This document shows, piece after piece, positions 1-4,489 of a stretch of 6,777 bases of DNA. The notes under the pieces were generated by a model, which ran no database searches, was not told where the DNA came from, and worked only from the letters and a program-made list of their open reading frames with translations. Every line of letters starts with the position of its first letter. The first letter of the stretch is position 1. Source of the DNA: an uncultured Pseudoflavonifractor sp. (GTDB lineage: Bacteria > Bacillota > Clostridia > Oscillospirales > Oscillospiraceae); the NCBI GenBank assembly GCA_947565875.1, contig CANOHR010000059.1:1-6777 (forward strand), written 5' to 3'. Position numbers and translations under genes: made by a program.

Positions 1-456
1 GATCCCGAAATTGAGATAGCCCGCGAAGGTCACCCAGACCAGGTAAGGGATCAGAAGAAGGCCCGCCATAGGGCGGATGCGGTAAAACTGGACGGTCATG
101 CCCAAGATCATCAGCCACAGCAGAAGAAGCCAGAAAAAGGCCAAAAGCCACCAGTTTAAATTGAAAAACAAGATGGGCCAGACAAAGTTCACCGCCAGCT
201 GGACCCCGTAGACCCAAAGGGCGGAACGCTTCTCCCCCCTTCTGGCATCTGAGGTATATACCAGATAGGCGGCAAGGCCCATCATCAGAAAAAGGATGGT
301 CCACACCACTGGAAAGACCCACATAGGCGGGGACAGGGGCGGCTGACGGAGCCAGACGAACCCCTTCATGCTGTCTTTGGTGAGAAGGGCGGAAAGGCCC
401 CCCACCGCCAGAGGGATGGCCAGACTGATGAGCAAGGGCTTCCAATTACGCTTCAA
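1..456 (-). CDS. tspO: TspO/MBR family membrane protein, C-terminus cut by window start
   Basis: The product is a small integral membrane protein of the TspO/MBR (tryptophan-rich sensory protein, peripheral benzodiazepine receptor-like) family, which binds porphyrins and other hydrophobic ligands; its exact role in Firmicutes is unsettled. The 152 codons visible translate to about five hydrophobic segments rich in Trp, with family-like stretches such as NFVWPILFFNLNWWLL near residues 83-98 and the terminal PYLVWVTFAGYLNFGI. Family members are about 155-165 residues, so only a few C-terminal residues are missing. The start is read as TTG at 454-456: a TGA stop lies three codons upstream in frame, the next Met (about residue 27) would delete the first membrane segment, and GGGGAG stands 9 bases before the TTG. 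The gene follows the 155-residue membrane protein gene in the same direction with a 64-base gap. That gap holds a strong hairpin covering the ribosome site (462-498). Family assignment is secure; function is inferred. Confidence 0.88.
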   Translation of the reverse strand, partial: MKRNWKPLLISLAIPLAVGGLSALLTKDSMKGFVWLRQPPLSPPMWVFPVVWTILFLMMGLAAYLVYTSDARRGEKRSALWVYGVQLAVNFVWPILFFNLNWWLLAFFWLLLLWLMILGMTVQFYRIRPMAGLLLIPYLVWVTFAGYLNFGI

Positions 457-461
457 AATAC

Positions 462-498
462 ATCACTCCCCACCTATTATTAGTAGGCAGGGAGTGAT
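462..498 (-). promoter_or_regulatory. 15-bp RNA hairpin over the tspO ribosome binding site
   Basis: Read on the minus strand, ATCACTCCC-TG-CCTA is followed by the loop CTAATAA and then TAGG-TG-GGGAGTGAT. In minus-strand RNA the two TG steps face each other as U-G and G-U wobbles, giving 15 continuous base pairs with a 7-base loop. In plus-strand RNA the same positions would be C-A mismatches, so the fold favours the strand on which tspO is transcribed. The GGGGAG ribosome site of tspO (466-471) is inside the 3' arm. It may hold down tspO translation, or act as a weak terminator or processing site after the upstream gene; the T run after it (GTATTTTG) is short. Confidence 0.6.
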
Positions 499-520
499 TC
501 TATACGTGGAAACCTCTATT

Positions 521-988
521 CTATTGTACGGTATATCCGCCCAGGGTCATGACCGCGGCCTTCTCCGCCACTGTTATCTTCTGTCCCTCTCCCGAGGCTA
601 TGTAGAGATGGTTCACGGCCAGCTCCCCCCACACCGTCTCCCCGGTAGTCAGGTCAATAAGGCCGTCGGTACAGGAGGCGGCGCCGGAGCGAAGGAGAAG
701 CTGGCTCCCCGCCGTCAGGGTCACCGTCTTCCCGGAGTCCACCTCCAAGGTCTGGAAGACAGCCTGTCCCTTGTCCTCCATCTTCTCCCGCAGCTCCTTT
801 GTCCCCTCCTCCACCTTCTTGTCCACTTGGGCCAGAAGCTCAGGCAGGGCCTTCTCGTTGAGATAGCTCAAAGTCACCAGGGGATCCGACTGGCTTCCCT
901 GGTTCCCTGCGGCCACAGCGGCCACTACCACGGTGACCAGCACCAGGGCAAGGCTCGTCAGGCGGGCAGTCCATCGTTTTCTCTTCAT
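521..988 (-). CDS. Membrane-anchored or secreted protein of unknown function, next to mazF
   Basis: I do not recognise a characterised family. The 155-residue product begins with a positively charged tip (MKRKRW) and one long hydrophobic segment at about residues 8-28 without a lipobox cysteine, so it is an N-terminally anchored or secreted protein with the rest outside. Residues about 37-75 start with SDPLVTLSYLNE and are predicted helical and charged (KKVEEGTKELREKMEDK), possibly a short coiled coil. The remaining 80 residues are Gly/Thr/Val-rich and look like a small beta domain (LTAGSQLLLRSG, DLTTGETVWGE, NHLYIASGEG). The start at 986-988 is chosen because AGGAGG (995-1000) lies 6 bases before it and the signal segment begins there; a longer reading from 1060 has no ribosome site. 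The gene is 87 bases after mazF with no evident promoter or terminator between, so co-transcription with alr-mazF is likely. Two UACAU sequences sit just before its ribosome site. Confidence 0.82.
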   Translation of the reverse strand: MKRKRWTARLTSLALVLVTVVVAAVAAGNQGSQSDPLVTLSYLNEKALPELLAQVDKKVEEGTKELREKMEDKGQAVFQTLEVDSGKTVTLTAGSQLLLRSGAASCTDGLIDLTTGETVWGELAVNHLYIASGEGQKITVAEKAAVMTLGGYTVQ

Positions 989-1000
989 CGTGCTCCTCCT

Positions 1001-1011
1001 ATGTATATGTA
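1001..1011 (-). promoter_or_regulatory. Two tandem UACAU pentamers before the ribosome site of the gene after mazF
   Basis: The minus-strand RNA reads CAGAUACAUAUACAUAGGAGG here, with UACAU at 1007-1011 and again at 1001-1005, touching the AGGAGG at 995-1000. UACAU is the recognition sequence reported for the Bacillus subtilis MazF/EndoA ribonuclease. Cleavage here would cut the mazF message away from the next gene or remove sequence upstream of its ribosome site. That use is inference; only the presence of the motif is seen. Confidence 0.4.
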
Positions 1012-1075
1012 TCTGACGTTGCGGCAGGGGCGGCCCCCCATCCGGTGTGAAGGCCGCCATCCATACCGCGCGTAC

Positions 1076-1441
1076 TCAAACCAGCTGCCGGGGGCGAAGG
1101 CCAAAGCTTACCGCGATGGCTCCATCCACCTTTTGCATCTGCTCCTCGTCCAACCGGCCCATATATTCTCTCAGCCGCTTCTTGTCCAGGGTCCGGATCT
1201 GCTCCAACAGTACCACGGAATCCTTGGGCAGCCCGTAGGTGTTGGCTGAGAGATCGATGTGGGTCGGCAGGCGGGCTTTTCCGGTCTGGGAGGTAATGGC
1301 GGCGGCGATCACGGTGGGGCTGTGGCGGTTGCCTGTATCATTCTGAATGATCAGGACGGGACGCACGCCTCCCTGCTCGCTGCCCACTACCGGACTCAGA
1401 TCGGCATAAAAAATATCTCCACGTCTTACGCTGCTATCCAC
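1076..1441 (-). CDS. mazF: MazF/EndoA (PemK) family mRNA endoribonuclease toxin
   Basis: This is a MazF-type sequence-specific ribonuclease that cleaves single-stranded mRNA in the cytoplasm. The 121-residue product is close to Bacillus subtilis EndoA (NdoA, about 116 residues): RRGDIFYADLSPVVGSEQGG at residues 6-25, GVRPVLIIQNDTGNRHSPT following, and LLEQIRTLDK further on. The two residues known to be needed in EndoA, Arg25 and Thr48, correspond here to Arg27 and Thr50 and both are present, so the enzyme should be active. The start is GTG at 1439-1441 with GGAGAG 8 bases upstream; a GTG start at 1507 would add 22 unrelated residues. The gene follows alr by 195 bases. In Bacillus this space holds the antitoxin gene ndoAI, but here no reading frame of MazE type or length exists. 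Family assignment is very secure; an intact toxin without a neighbouring antitoxin is the odd point. Confidence 0.95.
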   Translation of the reverse strand: MDSSVRRGDIFYADLSPVVGSEQGGVRPVLIIQNDTGNRHSPTVIAAAITSQTGKARLPTHIDLSANTYGLPKDSVVLLEQIRTLDKKRLREYMGRLDEEQMQKVDGAIAVSFGLRPRQLV

Positions 1442-1546
1442 ATGGCTCACTCTCCGCGGTTCAAAGTCACCGCTGTCACCGGGCAGAGCTCCGGCTTTCA
1501 CGGTCACTATGATTTTCCCACGGGGCGGCGGGATTTATACCCATCT

Positions 1547-1564
1547 TTCCGGGGTCTCCCGGAA
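1547..1564. repeat. 7-bp perfect hairpin in the alr-mazF spacer
   Basis: TTCCGGG (1547-1553) and CCCGGAA (1558-1564) are perfect inverted copies around a 4-base centre. The hairpin lies in the 195-base spacer between alr and mazF. No T run follows on either strand, so it is not an ordinary intrinsic terminator; it could be an RNA processing or stability element in the alr-mazF message, or chance in GC-rich DNA. Confidence 0.4.
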
Positions 1565-1636
1565 ATTCAGATCCCCTCCCGCCCATCCGGCGTTGACCTC
1601 CCCGGGTCATTTTACGCCGGAAGAGCCGGAATGGTG

Positions 1637-2767
1637 TCAGTCCAGATAGATCCTGGGCACCCGCTTATTTACATTACACAACAATTCATACTGAATGGTC
1701 CCGGCCAGGGCTGCGGCGTCCTCCACCGGGGCGTGAGGACCATAGAGTTCCGCCACATCCCCCGGCTTCACCTCGGGCAGATCGGTCACGTCCACCATGC
1801 ACAGGTCCATGCAGATCCTGCCCGCCACGGCGGCATAGCCGCCCCCGACCCAAACCCGCAGCTTATCCGAGCAGGCCCTGGGCAAACCGTCTCCGTACCC
1901 GATCCCCAGCACCGCCAGCCGGGTCTCCCGGTCCAGGGTGTGGGTCCTGCCATAGCTCACCGCCGTTCCGGCAGGTACGGTCTTCACCGAAATCACACGG
2001 CTTTTCAGGGTCATGAGAGGTTGGAGCCCCGGGCCGTCCAGCCCCTCGCAGGAGGGATCGGGATAGTGGCCGTAAAAGGAGATGCCGGGACGGACCATGT
2101 CCAGATAGGTACAGGGGTAGTTTAACACAGCGGCGCTGGCGGCGCAATGGCAAATTTCAAAGGTGACGCCCTTCTCCTCCAGCTTTTTCAGCAGGTCCAG
2201 AAAGCGGGTAAACTGGAGCATAGTGTATTCCTCGCTGCCGTCGGCGTGGGAAAAATGGGTAAAGATCCCTTCCCAGCGAAGGCCGGGGAGGGCGTACATC
2301 CGCTTCATGGCCTCCACCGTCTCATCCAGGTCCCCCTCATCGCAGAGAAGCCCCAGCCGGGACATACCTGTGTCCACCTTCATGTGGACGGTAAGGGTCT
2401 TCCCCACCTTCACCGCTGCTTGGGAAAGGGCTCGGGCGGTCTCTTCATCGAAGACGGCTTGGGTCAGGCGGTAGCCCAGCAGTTCGCCAGCCCAAATGGG
2501 GTCCGTATAGCCCAGGATCAGGATGGGGACCTCCACCCCCGCCTTCCGCAGTTCGATCCCCTCGTCCACCGAGGCCACCGCCAGGTAGTCGATCCCCAGC
2601 TTCTCCAACTTTTTCGCCACAGGGACGGCTCCGTGGCCGTATGCGTCGGCCTTCACGGGGGCCAGCAGCCTGCACCCCTCCGGCAGCATCGCGCGAAGGG
2701 TATGATAGTTATGCTCCAGGGCTTTGAGGTCGATTTCCGCCCAGGTACGGCGTTGATCCTTTTCCAT
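1637..2767 (-). CDS. alr: Alanine racemase, PLP-dependent
   Basis: Alanine racemase interconverts L- and D-alanine in the cytoplasm and supplies D-alanine for peptidoglycan; in spore formers related enzymes also affect spore germination by alanine. The 376-residue length is typical. The PLP lysine is Lys39 in the sequence PVKADAYGHG (37-46). The second catalytic base, equivalent to Tyr265 of the Geobacillus enzyme, is Tyr272 in VSYGRT, and the partner tyrosine equivalent to Tyr284 is Tyr291 in GIGYGDGLPR, at the same 19-residue distance. The PLP-contacting arginine is Arg226 in DMVRPGIS, and GRICMD (316-321) is the C-terminal domain motif. The ATG at 2765-2767 has AAGGAA about 6 bases upstream. 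A sigma-A promoter faces the gene (2806-2834) and gives a leader of roughly 30 bases. Downstream come mazF and the 155-residue membrane protein, probably on the same transcript. All key residues are present. Confidence 0.97.
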   Translation of the reverse strand: MEKDQRRTWAEIDLKALEHNYHTLRAMLPEGCRLLAPVKADAYGHGAVPVAKKLEKLGIDYLAVASVDEGIELRKAGVEVPILILGYTDPIWAGELLGYRLTQAVFDEETARALSQAAVKVGKTLTVHMKVDTGMSRLGLLCDEGDLDETVEAMKRMYALPGLRWEGIFTHFSHADGSEEYTMLQFTRFLDLLKKLEEKGVTFEICHCAASAAVLNYPCTYLDMVRPGISFYGHYPDPSCEGLDGPGLQPLMTLKSRVISVKTVPAGTAVSYGRTHTLDRETRLAVLGIGYGDGLPRACSDKLRVWVGGGYAAVAGRICMDLCMVDVTDLPEVKPGDVAELYGPHAPVEDAAALAGTIQYELLCNVNKRVPRIYLD

Positions 2768-2805
2768 GCAGATTCCTTCTTTTCTATCAAATCAGGGGCT
2801 TTTTT

Positions 2806-2834
2806 ATTGTACCCCACAGACGAGGGAAGGTCAA
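2806..2834 (-). promoter_or_regulatory. Sigma-A type promoter of alr
   Basis: On the minus strand TTGACC (2829-2834) and TACAAT (2806-2811) are separated by exactly 17 bases, each one mismatch from consensus. Transcription would start near 2799, about 32 bases before the alr ATG. It stands back to back with the promoter of the plus-strand SUFU gene, the two -35 boxes being 12 bases apart. Confidence 0.75.
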
Positions 2835-2850
2835 GGGATTCTCCCATTGA
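2831..2850. promoter_or_regulatory. Imperfect palindrome spanning both -35 boxes (possible operator)
   Basis: The sequence TCAAGGGATTCTCCCATTGA reads nearly the same on both strands: TCAA/TTGA outer arms, GGGA (2835-2838) and TCCC (2842-2845) inner arms, and one extra A at 2846. Part of the symmetry follows from having two outward -35 boxes, but the inner GGGA/TCCC does not. A repressor bound here would cover both promoters. No regulator gene is in the window. Confidence 0.3.
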
Positions 2851-2875
2851 CAGGCGCTCCCCTTCTTTGTAAAAT
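2847..2875 (+). promoter_or_regulatory. Sigma-A type promoter of the SUFU-domain gene
   Basis: TTGACA (2847-2852, perfect consensus) and TAAAAT (2870-2875, one mismatch) are separated by 17 bases. Transcription would begin near 2882, leaving a leader of about 24 bases that holds the GGGAGG ribosome site of the gene starting at 2906. Confidence 0.8.
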
Positions 2876-2905
2876 AGACCCAGAATATAAAAGGGAGGGC
2901 TTTTT

Positions 2906-3679
2906 ATGGGATTTCTGGATAAGCTGTTTGGCGGAAAGAAGGAAAGCACCACCCCCGGCGGTTCTCCTATATACCGCTATGATGAGCTGAAGGAGGAGGG
3001 CCTTCGGACGCCGAAGGAGTCTGGCATTTACGCCCGGGAGGTGGAGGAGCGCTTTGAGGAGCTGTTCCCCGGCCGGGAGAGCCGGGTCCTCCACGAGGTC
3101 GTCAGCGATCTTGTCCATGTGGACGTCCATGTTATGTGGCCCAACGAGGAGCAAAATTTCTTCGTGGTCTATACCACCGGCATGAGCGACCTGCCCATGA
3201 CCCCCGCCAGAGAGATCCCGGAGGAGCACCGGAGGGATCTGGAGTTGGCGGAGCTTTACCTGTTCCTCCCCGGCGACTGGCCCCTGGATCCGGACAAGCT
3301 TCCCGAGGAGCGGGCCTACTGGCCCATTCGGACCCTGAAGTTTGTGGCCCGGTTCCCTCACCAGTACAACACCTGGCTGAACTGGGGCCACACCCTTCCC
3401 AACGGTCCGGACTATGCTCCCCTGGACGACAGCGTGGGCTTTGGCGCCATCACCCTGATGGGGGGCGGCGACAGCCCCCTGGGCCGGCTGGAGACCAGGG
3501 ACGGCCGCCGCCTAAGCCTTCTTCACCTGGTCCCCGCCTATAAGGAGGAGATCGAATACAAGCTGAAGTACGGCATGGAGGCGCTTATGAAGCTCTTTGA
3601 GGAGAAGAACGTCCCCGTCATTCTGGACCCCAAGCGGCCCAACCTCTGTCCCGACTTTAAGGAGGTTTTGGACGGCTGA
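2906..3679 (+). CDS. SUFU (suppressor of fused) domain protein
   Basis: The 257-residue product carries the SUFU fold. In bacteria such proteins are of mostly unknown role, and many have been predicted to be immunity proteins of polymorphic toxin systems. After a short N-terminal tip (MGFLDKLFGGKK) and a polar linker, the domain runs from about residue 43 to 232 with characteristic stretches: HVDVHVMWP at 71-79, TTGMSDLPMT at 90-99, ELYLFLPGDWPL at 116-127, and RFPHQYNTWLNWGHTLPNG at 149-167. There is no signal peptide or membrane segment, so it is cytoplasmic. The ATG has GGGAGG 7 bases upstream and its own strong promoter. It is the only plus-strand gene here, divergent from alr and convergent with the lipoprotein gene, and ends in front of an inverted-repeat element carrying a terminator. 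No toxin gene is adjacent, so an immunity role cannot be read from context. Domain call firm, function open. Confidence 0.9.
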   Translation: MGFLDKLFGGKKESTTPGGSPIYRYDELKEEGLRTPKESGIYAREVEERFEELFPGRESRVLHEVVSDLVHVDVHVMWPNEEQNFFVVYTTGMSDLPMTPAREIPEEHRRDLELAELYLFLPGDWPLDPDKLPEERAYWPIRTLKFVARFPHQYNTWLNWGHTLPNGPDYAPLDDSVGFGAITLMGGGDSPLGRLETRDGRRLSLLHLVPAYKEEIEYKLKYGMEALMKLFEEKNVPVILDPKRPNLCPDFKEVLDG

Positions 3680-3737
3680 AGGCAAATACGGGCCTGTTGC
3701 AAAACGCGCAAATTGCACAAGGGTCCGTCATTCCGAG

Positions 3738-3766
3738 AAAAAAGCCGCCTCCCGGCGGTCTTTTTT
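3738..3766. terminator. Bidirectional intrinsic terminator between SUFU gene and lipoprotein gene
   Basis: AAAAAA (3738-3743) is followed by GCCGCC, loop TCCC, GGCGGTC, and TTTTTT (3761-3766). The GC stem pairs with one bulged T, and the A and T runs give a U tract on either strand. It lies about 60 bases after the plus-strand SUFU stop and also downstream of the minus-strand lipoprotein gene, so it can serve both convergent transcripts. It is the hairpin of the left half of the inverted-repeat element. Confidence 0.7.
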
Positions 3767-3808
3767 CGTGGGAATCCGTTGCCCCAACCTAGGAGTACGT
3801 ATTGCCAC

Positions 3809-3825
3809 GGGCCGCAAGGCGGCCC
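3809..3825. repeat. Second hairpin of the inverted-repeat element
   Basis: GGGCCGC (3809-3815) and GCGGCCC (3819-3825) are perfect inverted copies around AAG. It occupies the place in the right half of the element that the terminator hairpin holds in the left half, but has no A or T runs. Confidence 0.6.
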
Positions 3826-3879
3826 TCGCAATGACAGACCATGTGCATTATGGCAATTTTGCAACAGGCCCGCTGCTTT

Positions 3880-4485
3880 TTATCCCTCAGGAGCCGACGC
3901 CATGGTAAAGTCGGAAAACTGGCATTGGATCACCGTCACCCCAGCCTCGCTGAGTTCTCCCTGAAGAAGGGCCCCGGTTTCCGGTTCAAACCAGAGTCTG
4001 GCCTCCGGTCCTGCTCCCGGATCCTTCTCCGGGTCCCGGCAGACCACGTGGAACCGGGAGGATCCCTCCTCCAGAACACACTCCGCCGCAAAGCCCTCCC
4101 TGGCATATTGAAGCAAAGCCGGAAGGGCGTCCACCGGGGAAAGGCCGGCGGCGTTCAACGGCCCTGTCTCCAGCATGACCCCATCATATTCCAACGCCGT
4201 CTCCCCGGCGGCAATGTGGGCTACAGTCCCCGCCACGATCTCCGGAGCGGTGAGGGTCAGAAGGGTCTCCCCCTCCCTCTGCCAGGAAAAGTCCACGCCG
4301 TAGGAATACACACGCTGTCCATAGTCCGCCGTCAATTCGGCGTGGCCCGAGCAGCCGGTCATTTCCAGGTATTGGCCCCGGATCCGGCTCAGGGCCTCCT
4401 CAGCCTCATTGCCGCTCCCTTTTCCGCCGCAGGCGGACAGGGGCAAAATGAGGGTCATCATTAGCGCGCAAAGGCGCTTTTTCAA
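3880..4485 (-). CDS. Lipoprotein, probably LolA-like (YdcC/GerS group)
   Basis: The 201-residue product is an exported lipoprotein. It has a Lys/Arg tip, a hydrophobic core and the lipobox LSAC with the lipidated Cys at residue 19, followed by a Gly/Ser linker, so it sits on the outer face of the cytoplasmic membrane. The rest is beta-rich with stretches like LTLTAPEIVAGTVAHIA, ALEYDGVMLETGPL and ALPALLQYAREG, which resemble the LolA-like fold of Bacillus YdcC and Clostridioides GerS; this likeness is a judgement from memory and from position beside nnr and alr. GerS is needed in spore germination, where it supports cortex modification, so a sporulation role is possible but not shown. The start is TTG at 4483-4485: the GAGGAG in the last codons of nnr is 7 bases before the TAGAGCG-TTG junction, and only 4 bases separate the genes, implying translational coupling. 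A longer reading from 4533 would lie inside nnr and bury the signal peptide. Confidence 0.85.
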   Translation of the reverse strand: MKKRLCALMMTLILPLSACGGKGSGNEAEEALSRIRGQYLEMTGCSGHAELTADYGQRVYSYGVDFSWQREGETLLTLTAPEIVAGTVAHIAAGETALEYDGVMLETGPLNAAGLSPVDALPALLQYAREGFAAECVLEEGSSRFHVVCRDPEKDPGAGPEARLWFEPETGALLQGELSEAGVTVIQCQFSDFTMASAPEG

Positions 4486-4489
4486 CGCT

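Larger units (their letters stand above)
3689..3872. mobile_element. 184-bp MITE-like inverted-repeat element made of two opposed hairpin modules
   Basis: The ends are perfect 16-bp inverted repeats, CGGGCCTGTTGCAAAA at 3689-3704 and its complement at 3857-3872. The similarity continues inward imperfectly: TTGCAC/TGCAC, then GTCATTCCGAG (3727-3737) against GTCATTGCGAG on the other strand (3825-3835), and CGTGGGAATCCG (3767-3778) against CGTGGCAATACG (3798-3809, minus). Each half thus has the layout GTCATT-CGAG, hairpin, CGTGG-AATCCG, and the halves face each other. There is no coding capacity. The tip GGGCCTGTTGCAAA resembles ends of several insertion sequences, including IS6-family ends, so it may be mobilised in trans. 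No direct target duplication is evident in the flanks. It fills 184 of the 200 bases between two convergent genes. Confidence 0.7.

Noticed and set aside
1029..1058. Inverted repeat GGCGGCC / GGCCGCC between mazF and the 155-residue gene, considered as a terminator
   Set aside because: The loop is 16 bases, no T run follows on the minus strand, and such GC arms arise easily in this base composition.
368..1249. Long plus-strand open frame opposite tspO, the membrane protein gene and mazF
   Set aside because: It is antisense to well-supported genes, its protein is low-complexity His/Gln/Leu/Pro-rich, and no ribosome site or family likeness is present.
1076..1507. Longer mazF start (GTG at 1507, 143 residues)
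   Set aside because: The extra 22 residues have no counterpart in the family and no ribosome site precedes that GTG, whereas GGAGAG precedes the GTG at 1441.
1476..1610. 44-codon minus-strand frame in the alr-mazF spacer, considered as a MazE antitoxin
   Set aside because: It is Arg/Gly/Ser-rich, has no ribosome site at the ATG, is half the usual antitoxin length, and shows no ribbon-helix-helix or MazE-like pattern.
1259..2872. Two long plus-strand open frames opposite alr and mazF (1259-2125, 2147-2872)
   Set aside because: They mirror GC-rich codons of alr on the other strand; the translations are His/Gly/Gln-rich without recognisable domains.
3689..3872. Repeat block considered as a CRISPR array or small RNA gene
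   Set aside because: The repeats are inverted, only two, and differ from each other; there is no regular direct repeat-spacer pattern and no clear promoter for an RNA.
3841..4464. Plus-strand frame over the end of the inverted-repeat element and the lipoprotein gene
   Set aside because: It is antisense to a gene with a clear signal peptide and lipobox, and its product has no recognisable features.
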